Below, piece after piece: positions 1 through 13,077 of a stretch of DNA of 40,253 nucleotides. The first letter of the stretch is position 1, and each line of letters starts with the position of its first letter. The notes beneath the pieces are model-generated. The model worked only from the letters and a program-made list of their open reading frames with translations, was not told the DNA's origin and did no database searches. Origin of the DNA: Alphaproteobacteria bacterium (GTDB taxonomy: Bacteria > Pseudomonadota > Alphaproteobacteria > Caulobacterales > Aquidulcibacteraceae); the NCBI GenBank assembly GCA_016124255.1, contig WGOB01000046.1:1-40253 (forward strand). The letters are read 5' to 3'. The translations under genes were made by a program, and so were the position numbers.

Positions 1-1027
1 CCGCCGGGGTCGCGGCGGCCAGCGGCACGCGCACGCCGCGATGCATGGTGAAGAGCGCGCCGTTCTCTTCGATCAAGAAGGCGTGCGGATCGGGATAGCC
101 GTCCGGCACGGCGATGTCAGTGATGATCACGCGCCCGTTGAAGCGCGGCAGCACGGTTGAGGCGCGCTTGGTGTGGCCGATGACAACGCGCGCCGCGCCA
201 TGGCGCGCGAGCACCGCGTCCAGGTGGGCGGCTTCGGCGGCCTCCTCGTGGAGCGCGAAGCCGCGATACCAGAGCGGGCCGCCCTCATTGGTGAGGATAT
301 CCGGCATGGCCGGATCCGGCGATCCGCGCAGCGCGCCCCGGACCGCGTCGTTCATGGCGTCGCGCGTAAAGCCGAGGTAGTTCGGGCCCAGACCGCCATG
401 CATGTAGAGCGCGTCATTGATGCGGATGACGGCGTCATGGCCGGCGATCCAGCGGCCATAGGCGCCGTTCGCCGCCCAGGCCATGCGATGCTCGACGAAG
501 CCGAGCGGATGCTCCGCCTCCCATTGGGCGCGGAATGCGTCGTCGAAGGCGGGCATCTGCTCCGGCGCCAGCGTCGCGCGCAGGTGCGCGATCGTGCGCT
601 CGTAATATTGATCGCGGACGCGCGCTGACGTGCGGGTCGCAAAGGCGGCATACTCGCCGGGATGGACGTAGCGAAGATCGCCCTCGACGTTCATCGCCTC
701 GTGATTGCCGATCAATGCGTGGACGCGACCGCCGGCGCGGCGCGCCTGACGCTCCAGGCGCATGAGATGGTCCATGATGGCGCGGCTGTTGGGGCCGCGG
801 TCAGGAATGTCGCCGAGTTGCACGAGATGAGCTGCGCCGCCGATCCAGTCACCGTCTGCGTCGGTGAGGCCGGCGTCGATGAGCATGTCGTCGAACTTCT
901 CCACGTCGCCTTCGAGATCGCCGATCACGACCACGCGCGCGACATCGTCCCATTCCGCCTGCGCCCAGGCGGGGCGCGCGGCGATGACGGCGAGAACAAG
1001 GCAAAGAAGGTGGAACAAGCGGGTCAT
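1..1027 (-). CDS. Secreted calcineurin-like metallophosphoesterase (partial, 3' end off window)
   Basis: The reading frame enters from the left edge, so only the first 342 codons are present. A signal peptide covers about residues 1-22 (hydrophobic LLCLVLAVIAA, then WAQA), so the enzyme should be periplasmic. Family motifs are in order: GDLEGD at 36-41, GDIPDRG at 72-78, GNHE at 107-110, MHGG at 209-212 and GHT at 284-286. This order is that of the Shewanella-like/PPP-type metallophosphatases, which use a two-metal centre to hydrolyse phosphoesters. Odd point: motif I is normally GDxHG, and the metal-binding His is Glu39 here. The ATG overlaps the stop of the upstream lipoprotein gene (ATGA at 1024-1027), so the two are translationally coupled. 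The substrate cannot be read from the sequence. Confidence 0.88.
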   Translation of the reverse strand, partial: MTRLFHLLCLVLAVIAARPAWAQAEWDDVARVVVIGDLEGDVEKFDDMLIDAGLTDADGDWIGGAAHLVQLGDIPDRGPNSRAIMDHLMRLERQARRAGGRVHALIGNHEAMNVEGDLRYVHPGEYAAFATRTSARVRDQYYERTIAHLRATLAPEQMPAFDDAFRAQWEAEHPLGFVEHRMAWAANGAYGRWIAGHDAVIRINDALYMHGGLGPNYLGFTRDAMNDAVRGALRGSPDPAMPDILTNEGGPLWYRGFALHEEAAEAAHLDAVLARHGAARVVIGHTKRASTVLPRFNGRVIITDIAVPDGYPDPHAFLIEENGALFTMHRGVRVPLAAATPA

Positions 1028-1872
1028 GGCGCGCGAGGATAGCGCGTGAGCAGGCCGCGTAAATCGCCGCCTTCATCTGCGATCAGCAGCGCGCCGTCGC
1101 TCAGCACGGTGAGGCCTTCGGGCTGGGGATGCGCGCCCGCGAGCCTTCGCGCCGCCACCAGCGCGCCCTGCGCATCGAACTCCGCCCACGCGCGATCGCG
1201 CGCGGACAGAACCAGCAGGCGCTGCGAGCGCGGGTCGATCTCGACGGCGGACGGGCGAAACGCCGAGACAAACGCCGCTTCGGCGATGTGCGCAGAGGAA
1301 ACGCGGAGGAATTCGGACACGCGGCGCGTCCGCGTCGACCAGAGATAAAGCACGGCGTCGCCCGCATCGCGGTGGGTCTTGCAGGCGATCACCAGTCCGC
1401 GCCGCGGCGCGTGGTAGGCAAGCCCTTCGATCTCGCAGAGATCGGCAAGGCCGGTGTCGAACGCTTCGAATTGAACGTGCGCGCCGTCCGCGGCGTCCGC
1501 AAAGCGCAACAGGCGCCCGGTGCTTTCGACAATGTAGAAGACGCCCTCGGGTGTGATCGCCAGACCCTCGAAATCGCCGCGCACAGTCGGGTCGCCGATC
1601 GCGAAGGTCTTGGCGACGGCGCCGTCGCGCATGTCGAGTTCGTAAATGAGGCCGGCTTCGTCGTTGTGCCCGAACACGCGTCCGTCCGGCGCACGGGCCA
1701 GGCCGGAGATTTCCTGGAGCGCCCGCGGCAGGCGCCATTGGGCGTCGGCGGCGTCGGCGAAGAGAGATGCGCCGGTCCGCGCCGGCGCGCGCGGCGCGGC
1801 CGTGTCCGGCGCGCAGCCGATGAGCGCGAAGGACGCCAGCGCCCAGCGCCAGCGGCGCCTAGTCGTCGTCAT
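1024..1872 (-). CDS. SdiA-regulated/phytase-like beta-propeller lipoprotein
   Basis: The protein has 282 residues. A basic N-terminus (TTTRRRWRW) and hydrophobic stretch end in the lipobox LIGC, with Cys20 as the lipidated residue. The rest looks like a six-bladed propeller of the SdiA-regulated (YjiK) or 'esterase-like activity of phytase' type: EISGLA near 55, HNDEAGLIYELD, DFEGLAITPEG, CEIEGLAYH and HPQPEGLTV are repeated loop motifs in which acidic residues can bind calcium. It lies between a DUF4956-like membrane gene (14-bp overlap) and a secreted phosphatase (4-bp overlap), so the three should be one transcript. A role in surface phosphate-ester handling is inference from the neighbours; no catalytic residue proves it. 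Confidence 0.8.
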   Translation of the reverse strand: MTTTRRRWRWALASFALIGCAPDTAAPRAPARTGASLFADAADAQWRLPRALQEISGLARAPDGRVFGHNDEAGLIYELDMRDGAVAKTFAIGDPTVRGDFEGLAITPEGVFYIVESTGRLLRFADAADGAHVQFEAFDTGLADLCEIEGLAYHAPRRGLVIACKTHRDAGDAVLYLWSTRTRRVSEFLRVSSAHIAEAAFVSAFRPSAVEIDPRSQRLLVLSARDRAWAEFDAQGALVAARRLAGAHPQPEGLTVLSDGALLIADEGGDLRGLLTRYPRAP

Positions 1873-2647
1873 CGTCCTCGGCCCGGCGGTCCTCTCGACG
1901 CTCCTCGGCCCGGCGCTCCTTCTTGCTCGGCTTTTCCGCGGGCGGGTCCTTCGCCATCCATTGGCTTGAGAACATCTGTTTGCCGGTGGTGGTCGCGCCG
2001 AAATCCGTCGCCCATAGTCCGAGAACGGAGTAATTGAAGAAGATCGAGACGATGGCGGCGACTTCGACCGCGTTGATCCCGCACGCCACGCCCACGCCGA
2101 TGGCGGTGAACAGGTAGCTCGTTTCGGCGCTGTCTTTCAGCGTATGGCGGAAGCGCACGCCAGCCACGATCCCGGCGAGACTGAAGGCCAGCGCCAGCGA
2201 ATTGTGCACCACGTGCACGATGCCCGCGATCACCATCGGCAGTACGAGAATGGTCTGCACGAAGGATTGCGATACGTCCTTGCGCCGCCGCGCGCCCATG
2301 CACACCCATGTCACCGGCAGCATCAACGCAAAGGCCGCGACCATCGAGAGCGCGAGCTTGATGGCTTCGGAAAAGGTCGAGCTTGCCGGCGTCTCGTTGC
2401 GGAAAACCGGCTCGAACGCGGATTCCCCAACACCCGCGAAATCCGCGGCGCCGCCGATCGGGAGGTGGGGCACAAGCGCTGGATTGAGGGCGAGAAGCGC
2501 CGCGGTGAGCGCGGCGGCGAGCCCGTAATAGGCCGAGATCGTCAGATAAGGCGCGATGAGCTTAGCGAGCGGGGTGGCGCGTTCGGCCTCCGGCGCGGCC
2601 GTGTCCGGCCGGCGTTCGCCGCTCTCGCTCCCCAGGTCCGTGGTCAT
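1859..2647 (-). CDS. DUF4956-like integral membrane protein with charged tail
   Basis: I place the start at 2647 (MTTDLGSE...) because a GGAG ribosome site sits six bases upstream; the frame stays open further upstream without a comparable signal. This gives 262 residues. Hydrophobic segments begin near residue 30 (APYLTISAYYGLAAALTAALL), with further segments in the middle. The stretch VRFRHTLKDSAETSYLFTAIG is the mark of the DUF4956 family, whose members are often encoded next to VTC-type polyphosphate polymerases in other genomes. The C-terminus is a highly charged cytoplasmic tail (KKERRAEERREDRRAEDDDDD type). It is first in a three-gene overlapping operon with the propeller lipoprotein and the phosphatase. 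The function of the family is unknown. Confidence 0.8.
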   Translation of the reverse strand: MTTDLGSESGERRPDTAAPEAERATPLAKLIAPYLTISAYYGLAAALTAALLALNPALVPHLPIGGAADFAGVGESAFEPVFRNETPASSTFSEAIKLALSMVAAFALMLPVTWVCMGARRRKDVSQSFVQTILVLPMVIAGIVHVVHNSLALAFSLAGIVAGVRFRHTLKDSAETSYLFTAIGVGVACGINAVEVAAIVSIFFNYSVLGLWATDFGATTTGKQMFSSQWMAKDPPAEKPSKKERRAEERREDRRAEDDDDD

Positions 2648-2745
2648 GCGCTCTCCACCCTGCACGGACGCGGGACGCCTTGCCAGCGCCTTCTCCCCGC
2701 CCAGGCTAAAGCAACGGACTTGAGTCGCAATTAACGCACGACGCT

Positions 2746-3534
2746 TTAGTGGGACGCGCCTGCGTGCGCGGCGGCCCATTCCAATGCGAAGTCGGCGACT
2801 TCTTCCCAGCCCGGCTCGCCGCATGTCCAGTGAGACCGGTCAGGATAGAGCTTGTACTCGGTGCGGGAGGCGGCGCGCTTCTGCTTCTTGTACATCGCTT
2901 CCGTCATGCTCGCTGGCGCGATCAGATCCTTGCCGCCGCCGATGAGCAGGAGCGGCGGGCGGCGCGTGCTCGCCCAGGTGATCGGCCCGCCGCCGCCGGC
3001 AAGCACGCCATCCCAATAGACCTTGCCTGCGGTGGGCACGATGTAGCGATCGTATTCGGCGTCGACCCGATCGCGCGGGAGACCGTTGGCGAAGCGTTCG
3101 GCGAAGAACTTCCGCGTCATCGATTTCACTTTGCCGCCGCTGAGGGGATCGCCCAGCACCGGCAGCGCCGAGATGAGGCCATCCAGCGGAATTGCGACGC
3201 CGGGCGTGGGCGCGGGATCGATCGCGACGCCGGCCGCGCCGAGACCGCGATCGAGAAGGTGCTGGGTGAACACGCCGCCGGCGGAGTGCCCGATCAGGAT
3301 CGGCGCCTCGGGCAAAGCGCGGATCAGGGCGTCATAGTGCGCAACGATCTCCTTTGGGCCGTATTGCGTCAGCGCCTTGCGGGGGTTCGCGCGCAGATCG
3401 GCGGGATCGCCCTCATCGCCGGGCCAGTCGGGCGCGAACACGGCGTGGCCCTTGGCCTCGTAGCGGGCCTTCCACTTCTCCCAACTCTTGGAATTGAGCC
3501 ACGCGCCATGGATGAGCATGATCGTGCGGGGCAT
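2746..3534 (-). CDS. Alpha/beta hydrolase
   Basis: The start at 3534 (MPRTIMLIHGAW) is chosen for the AGGAG site six bases upstream; it gives 262 residues with no signal peptide, so it is cytoplasmic. The fold is shown by the oxyanion-side HGAW near residue 10, the nucleophile elbow GHSAGG, the acid in GGGKDLIAP and the final His in DRSHWTCGEPGWEEV. These are the usual Ser-Asp-His triad of a serine esterase or lipase-like enzyme. It is transcribed away from the BVMO-esterase fusion gene, with a 184-bp shared upstream region, so the two may be co-regulated. The substrate is not evident. Confidence 0.88.
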   Translation of the reverse strand: MPRTIMLIHGAWLNSKSWEKWKARYEAKGHAVFAPDWPGDEGDPADLRANPRKALTQYGPKEIVAHYDALIRALPEAPILIGHSAGGVFTQHLLDRGLGAAGVAIDPAPTPGVAIPLDGLISALPVLGDPLSGGKVKSMTRKFFAERFANGLPRDRVDAEYDRYIVPTAGKVYWDGVLAGGGGPITWASTRRPPLLLIGGGKDLIAPASMTEAMYKKQKRAASRTEYKLYPDRSHWTCGEPGWEEVADFALEWAAAHAGASH

Positions 3535-3718
3535 GCGAGGCTCCTGTGCGTGGGCGGAGAAACCATGCGCCGGCGCTGTGCCGGCGCCAAGCGCTTTCAA
3601 AACCAGACCGACGGACGCTGCGGCAGGCGCCAGGGCGTGCTTGCGCTTCCCGCGCGCCATCGCCTTAGATGGCGTGAAGACCGGCCGCACGGCGGCCCAA
3701 AACATAAGGGAGAGCGAG

Positions 3719-6283
<2,565 letters not shown>

Positions 6284-6290
6284 AAAGCGA

Positions 6291-7565
6291 TCAGTGCAGG
6301 AAGAGCGCGACCTGGTGGATGGCCAGGCCGATGAGGCCGCCGATCAGCGTGCCGTTGATGCGCACATATTGCAGGTCCCGACCGACGTTTTGTTCGAGCT
6401 TCGTCGTGATCGTTTCGGAATCCCAGCTTAGGATCGTCTCCGTGACCAGGCTCGATGCATCGCGGCCATAGCGGCCCGCGAGCGCTGCGAGCGCCGCGCG
6501 CAGGCGCTCGTTCAACGCCGTGCGCGCAGCCTCGTCTTCGAGCAGTTCGCGCCCGACGCGGCGGATGACGCGTTCCAGCGCCACGCGCAGGCCTGATCCT
6601 TCCGCCTCCGCCTGGCGACGCAGCGAGGCTTTCGCGGCCGCCCACACCTCCCCCGCATAGTTTTGCACGGCGGGATGCGCGAGCATGTCCTGCGCCGCCG
6701 CTTCGATCTGCGCGCGCAGTGCGGGCGAGTGCTGCAGATCGCGTGCGACTTGATGGAGGAATTCCGTCACGCGGCGCCGGAGGGCGTGATCACGATTAGC
6801 CGCGACGTCGCGCAATGTCGTCTCGAGACCCTGGATCAGCGCGTTCGACGCTTGCGCATCCACGCCGACGACGCGCCAAAGCCACGCCGTGCGTGCGCGG
6901 ACCGCATGGCGGATCGCCGGCTCGTTCTCGTTCAGGGCGCGCCACGCTTCCTCCAGGCCCGCATCCACCAGCGCCTGGTGGCGCCCCTGATCGGTCATCA
7001 GCGCCAGGATGGCGCCGAGCGTCGGCGCGATACGGCCATCCTCGGCGAGCGCCGCCGCCTGGCGGCGGACGAAATCCGCCATCGCCGCATCATCGAAGGT
7101 GTCGAGGAGCGCCGGCAGGGCTGAGACGAGGCCGTCCGCGATCCGCTGGGCCTGGCGCTCGTCGGCTAGAAGCCGCGCGATGGCTGACGCCAGATCCTGA
7201 TCCTTGAGCCGTGCGGCGACGTTGCTTTCGGCCAGAAAGTTGTCAGCGATGAAATCACCAAGCGCGTGCGCGATGCGCTCTTTGCTCCGCGGGATCACCG
7301 CGGTGTGCGGGATCGGCAAGCCAAGCGGACGACGAAAGATCGCCGTCACCGCGAACCAATCGGCGAGCCCGCCGACCATCGCGGCTTCGGCGAACGCGCG
7401 CACGTAGCCCATCGCGGGGTGGGCGTCGATCAGGATGCTGGCGGCGATGAACACGCCGCTCATCAGCACCAGGAGCAGCGACGCCGTGCGCCGCATGGCG
7501 ATGTAGGCGCGGGTCGCATCGGTCTCAGGCGCCGGCCCGGCGCCGGACGCGGGCGGTGAAGCCAT
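6291..7565 (-). CDS. DUF445 family membrane protein
   Basis: The protein has 424 residues and belongs to the DUF445 (YjiN-like) family. Near the N-terminus there is a membrane helix (about 27-48), then the family signature GGLADWFAVTAIFRRPLG and IPHTAVIPRSKERIAHALG (about 75-108). A long helical region follows, probably coiled-coil, and a short hydrophobic C-terminal segment (LIGGLIGLAIHQVALFL) closes the protein, so both ends are likely in the inner membrane. A GGAG lies ten bases before the ATG. It converges with the BVMO-esterase gene with seven bases between. The function of the family is not established. Confidence 0.9.
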   Translation of the reverse strand: MASPPASGAGPAPETDATRAYIAMRRTASLLLVLMSGVFIAASILIDAHPAMGYVRAFAEAAMVGGLADWFAVTAIFRRPLGLPIPHTAVIPRSKERIAHALGDFIADNFLAESNVAARLKDQDLASAIARLLADERQAQRIADGLVSALPALLDTFDDAAMADFVRRQAAALAEDGRIAPTLGAILALMTDQGRHQALVDAGLEEAWRALNENEPAIRHAVRARTAWLWRVVGVDAQASNALIQGLETTLRDVAANRDHALRRRVTEFLHQVARDLQHSPALRAQIEAAAQDMLAHPAVQNYAGEVWAAAKASLRRQAEAEGSGLRVALERVIRRVGRELLEDEAARTALNERLRAALAALAGRYGRDASSLVTETILSWDSETITTKLEQNVGRDLQYVRINGTLIGGLIGLAIHQVALFLH

Positions 7566-7748
7566 GAATCATCCATCTCCGCGCGACGCCATCGTTCGAC
7601 GCCATGCTCCACATAGGGACGCTTCTGCGCCCGCGCGAGCGGCGCCTCTTCGCCTCACGCGCACGCGGCCGCAGCGCGCATCTGCCTTCGCGCGAGTCGC
7701 CGCGCGGAATTTTGCATCATCGGGCGCGCGTCTGTAGAGTTCGCGTCG

Positions 7749-8606
7749 ATGACGCCGGACGAGACGGTTCCACCGCCCTCGCTCGCATCGTTGAGCGATG
7801 TCGTCGCTAACGCGATCGAAGCGACCTATGCGCGGCTGCCGGCGCTCGGCGCGGCGCTCGTGATCCTGCTGGCGGGCTGGGCGCTGGCGTTTCTGGTGCG
7901 CGCGCTGGTCCGCCATCCCCTGCGCCGCACGGCGCGCGTGCTTGATCGCGTGTTCCGGCGCGGCGAGAGGACCAACGTCACGGCGTCGCAGCGCGCGCTG
8001 ACTGTGCTCGGCGATATTGCATTCTGGTTCACGCTGCTGATTGCGGCGGCGCTTGCGGCGCAAGTCGCGGGCTTCACCGCAGTGGCAGGCTGGCTCAACG
8101 CAATCGTCGCGCACCTGCCGAGCCTCGCCGCCGGCGCGGCGATCATCGTGATCGGGTTCATCGCCAGCATTCTCGTGGGCGAGCAGGTCGCCGCAACAGC
8201 GCGCACCGCCGGCGCCCGGCAGGGCGCGCTTCTCGGCCGCTTCGCGCAGGCGGGGGTGCTGATCACGGCGCTGATCATCGGCCTTGGCCAGATCGGCGTC
8301 GACGTCACGCTGCTGATCGCGCTCGCGGTCGTGGTCACGAGCGCGATCCTGATCGGCTTTGCGATCGCGTTCGGCCTGGGCGCGCGCGCGTTCGTGGCCG
8401 ACGTGATCGCAGCGCGCGCGCTGCGCCGCACCCTGCGGCCCGGCATGCGGGTGCGCATTGGCGCCAGCGAGGGCGAAATCCTGGAGATCACCGCCACGCA
8501 GATCATGATCGATACGGCGGAGGGAAAGGCGCTGACGCCGGCGCGACGCGCTGCGGGCGAGACCGTCCTTGTGATCGATGAGCTTGTGGGAAGCGGCGAT
8601 GCCTAG
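7749..8606 (+). CDS. MscS-like small-conductance channel (conserved TM-helix family)
   Basis: The 285-residue protein has about five membrane helices (near 31-51, 87-107, 121-145, 165-181 and 186-210). After them comes a short cytoplasmic beta domain (LRPGMRVRIGASEGEILEI...MID) typical of MscS-type channels, in which the pore helix is followed by a small SH3-like barrel. The large C-terminal vestibule domain of MscS is missing, so this is a minimal channel. Upstream signal is weak (AGAG). Its stop overlaps the start of the soluble MgtE-like gene by eight bases, and that gene overlaps mgtE, so the three form a unit. A role in ion or osmotic balance together with magnesium transport is inference. 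Confidence 0.82.
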   Translation: MTPDETVPPPSLASLSDVVANAIEATYARLPALGAALVILLAGWALAFLVRALVRHPLRRTARVLDRVFRRGERTNVTASQRALTVLGDIAFWFTLLIAAALAAQVAGFTAVAGWLNAIVAHLPSLAAGAAIIVIGFIASILVGEQVAATARTAGARQGALLGRFAQAGVLITALIIGLGQIGVDVTLLIALAVVVTSAILIGFAIAFGLGARAFVADVIAARALRRTLRPGMRVRIGASEGEILEITATQIMIDTAEGKALTPARRAAGETVLVIDELVGSGDA

Positions 8607-9435
8607 CGATGCGCTCTCCCTCGCGTTCATCGATGCGAGACCCGCCGCGGCCGCACGCGCGCTCGCGGCGATGGCGCCTGAGCAGGCGGCGGCGTTTCTG
8701 GAGGACATCCCTGCGCGTTACGCCGGCCAGGTCGCGGCGCACGCAAGCGCGTGGGTGGGCGCATCGCTGCTCAGCCGCATGACGCCGCTCGCCGCGGCGT
8801 CCGTCATGCGCGAATTGGCGCACGACGAGGCGGCCGCCATCCTGCGCCTGATGCCGGCTGATCGACGCGCGCTGCTTCTTGAGGAGGCGTCAGCGCCGCT
8901 GCGGCGCGCCTTGGAGACGTCGCTTTCGTTTCCTGCCGATAGCGTCGGCGCGATGATGACGCTCGCGATTATCGTGCTGAGCCAGGATGAAACGGTGGCG
9001 GACGCGCGGGCGCAGGCGATGCGCTCGCCCGAAGCCGAGGGTGAGACCATCTATATCGTCGATGAAGAGCGCCGCCTTGCCGGCGCGGCGGCGGCGTCGA
9101 CGCTTCTGCGCAACGCGGACGCAACGCCGTTGCGAGAGGTCATGCGCGTCGATGTTCCCGCGCTCTCCGCGCGCGCGCGCCTTGCGACTGCAGCCGCGCA
9201 TGAGGGCTGGAACGCGTACGCCGCGCTTCCGGTGCTCAACCGCCAGCGCCAGGTCCTCGGCGCGCTGACCCGGCGCGCCGCGCATGCCGCGGCTGAGGCG
9301 CTCGCGCACGCACCGACCAGGGCGCCGTCGATCAGCGCACAGCTCATGGGCGCTTTCGCCGCGAGCACGTTAGAGCTCGCGGCGCTGATGACCGAACGGC
9401 ATGTGGATCAGTCCGGACAGGACACCGAGGCATGA
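8599..9435 (+). CDS. Soluble MgtE-N/CBS domain protein
   Basis: The start at 8599 (MPSDALSL) is preferred because GGGAAG lies just upstream; an earlier in-frame start at 8578 would overlap the channel gene more. The 278-residue product has an MgtE N-terminal helical-repeat domain (about 10-100: AAAFLEDIP, AASVMREL, AAAILRLMP) followed by a pair of CBS motifs (about 108-225: SVGAMMT..., IYIVDEERRLAG, ALPVLNRQRQVLGALTRR). There is no MgtE membrane domain. It thus equals the cytoplasmic Mg-sensing half of MgtE as a separate protein, and it is coupled to the full transporter through ATGA at 9432-9435. A regulatory partner of the MgtE dimer is the simplest reading, but this is inference. Confidence 0.82.
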   Translation: MPSDALSLAFIDARPAAAARALAAMAPEQAAAFLEDIPARYAGQVAAHASAWVGASLLSRMTPLAAASVMRELAHDEAAAILRLMPADRRALLLEEASAPLRRALETSLSFPADSVGAMMTLAIIVLSQDETVADARAQAMRSPEAEGETIYIVDEERRLAGAAAASTLLRNADATPLREVMRVDVPALSARARLATAAAHEGWNAYAALPVLNRQRQVLGALTRRAAHAAAEALAHAPTRAPSISAQLMGAFAASTLELAALMTERHVDQSGQDTEA

Positions 9436-10739
9436 GCGCCCCGTCGCATGACGCCGCCACGCTGCTCAGCCGCCGCTTCCTGCTCGATTATCCGCTCGAC
9501 GCAGCGCTCAAGGTTGAGGAGCTGTCGCGGCAGGACGCCATCGAGGCGCTCTCGCGCCAGCCGGCGAAGGCGCTGGCGCCGATGTGGCGGCGGATGCTGC
9601 CGCAGACGGCGGCGCGTCTGCTGCGTGCGCTGCCTGATCCGCTGGCGGACGACTTGCTGGCGGAACTGCCGCCGCCCGACGCAGTTCGCGTTCTTGGGCA
9701 TCTGAACGCCAAACAGCGGGAGGCACGGCTGGCGCGTCTTCCTGGGGCGGTGTCGCGGGAGCTGGAGCGTCTGCTCGCCTATCCGGAAGAGACCGCTGGG
9801 CGGGTTATGGATCCAAGCGTTCCAGCGTTTCGGCGCGACGCCACGGTCGGGGAAACGCTGACGCAGCTGCGCGAAGAGGGGATGAAGACGGCGCGCAGCC
9901 TCTTCCTGGTCGATGCGCAGCAGCGGCTGACGGGCAAAGCGGCGCTCGCTGATGTGGCGCTGGCCTCGCCCGATTCTCCGCTGGCTTCGATCGAACGGCC
10001 GATCACCGCGAGCGTGCGGCCGATCGATCCGACGGAGGTGGTGGCGGACGCCTCCAAGGCGGGCGGCAATCTTGATCTGCCGGTGGTGGATCTCGACGGC
10101 GTGCTTCTCGGCGTGGTGACGCACGACGATCTCGCACGGACGCTTGAAGCGGATTCCTCGCTCGACATCCAGACCATGGTCGGCGCCAGCCGGGAGGAGC
10201 GCGCGCTCTCGAGCCCGCTCTTCGCCGTGCGCAAGCGGATGCCGTGGCTGCAGATCAATCTCCTGACGGCGTTTCTTGCAGCTGCCGTCGTCGGCCTGTT
10301 CGAGAACACGATCGCGCAGGTCACGGCGCTCGCCGTGCTCTTGCCGGTAGTTGCCGGCCAGTCCGGCAATGCGGGCGCCCAGGCGCTGGCGATCACGATG
10401 CGCGGCTTGGCGCTGCGCGAGGTCAGCCTGCGGCAATGGGGGCGCGTGATGCGCAAGGAGGTGCTGGCGGGGCTGCTCAACGGGTTCGCCATCGCGGTCA
10501 CGTGCGGCGCGGGGGTTTATCTGTGGAGCCAGTCGCTCGGCCTGGTGGCCGTGATCGCACTCTCCATGGTGCTGGCCATGGTGGCAGCGGGGTTCGCGGG
10601 CGCTGTGATCCCAATGCTGCTGACGCGATTCGGGCAGGATCCGGCGACCTCGTCCTCGATCATCTTGACGACGGTGACCGATGTCGCGGGGTTCTTTTCG
10701 TTCCTCGGCATCGCGACGCTGCTGATGCAGTTCTTGTAG
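9432..10739 (+). CDS. mgtE: Magnesium transporter MgtE
   Basis: The 435-residue protein shows the complete MgtE plan: helical N domain (about 10-120), CBS pair (about 122-235: TAGRVMDPSVP, LPVVDLDGVLLGVVTHDD), plug helix, and a membrane domain of five helices (about 275-435). Key membrane motifs are present: NLLTAFLAA, PVVAGQSGNAGAQ (305-317) and TTVTDVAGFFSFLG, where Asp417 corresponds to the Mg2+-selecting acid of the pore. MgtE proteins are dimeric Mg2+ channels gated by Mg2+ binding to their cytoplasmic domains. The gene overlaps its soluble relative by four bases and ends just before a hairpin terminator. Confidence 0.95.
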   Translation: MSAPSHDAATLLSRRFLLDYPLDAALKVEELSRQDAIEALSRQPAKALAPMWRRMLPQTAARLLRALPDPLADDLLAELPPPDAVRVLGHLNAKQREARLARLPGAVSRELERLLAYPEETAGRVMDPSVPAFRRDATVGETLTQLREEGMKTARSLFLVDAQQRLTGKAALADVALASPDSPLASIERPITASVRPIDPTEVVADASKAGGNLDLPVVDLDGVLLGVVTHDDLARTLEADSSLDIQTMVGASREERALSSPLFAVRKRMPWLQINLLTAFLAAAVVGLFENTIAQVTALAVLLPVVAGQSGNAGAQALAITMRGLALREVSLRQWGRVMRKEVLAGLLNGFAIAVTCGAGVYLWSQSLGLVAVIALSMVLAMVAAGFAGAVIPMLLTRFGQDPATSSSIILTTVTDVAGFFSFLGIATLLMQFL

Positions 10740-10745
10740 GGCGAA

Positions 10746-10774
10746 AAGGGCGGCGCGTGCGCCGCGCCGCCCTT
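10746..10774. terminator. Bidirectional intrinsic terminator between mgtE and katG
   Basis: An 11-bp perfect stem, AAGGGCGGCGC at 10746-10756 pairing with 10764-10774, encloses a seven-base loop. On the minus strand the stem is followed directly by TTTTCGC, a good ending for katG; on the plus strand the T run is shorter (TTCCC). It lies between the convergent ends of mgtE (10739) and katG (10800). Confidence 0.8.
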
Positions 10775-10799
10775 CCCTCGTTTGCAGTGTCGATCGCGC

Positions 10800-13052
<2,253 letters not shown>

Positions 13053-13054
13053 CT

Positions 13055-13069
13055 ATAGAGACCGCCTAT
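13055..13069. promoter_or_regulatory. OxyR-like palindrome upstream of katG
   Basis: ATAG, seven bases, CTAT: this matches the outline of an OxyR half-operator. A second, imperfect ATAG-N6-CTAT overlaps it at 13068-13081. It lies 75-89 bp before the katG start codon. The inner bases of the E. coli consensus are not matched, and no oxyR gene is in the window, so the assignment rests on the outer bases and the position. Confidence 0.45.
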
Positions 13070-13077
13070 AGCGCACG

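Noticed and set aside
7569-8708. 379-codon minus-strand frame opposite the channel gene
   Set aside because: Antisense shadow; the plus strand has membrane helices and coupled genes.
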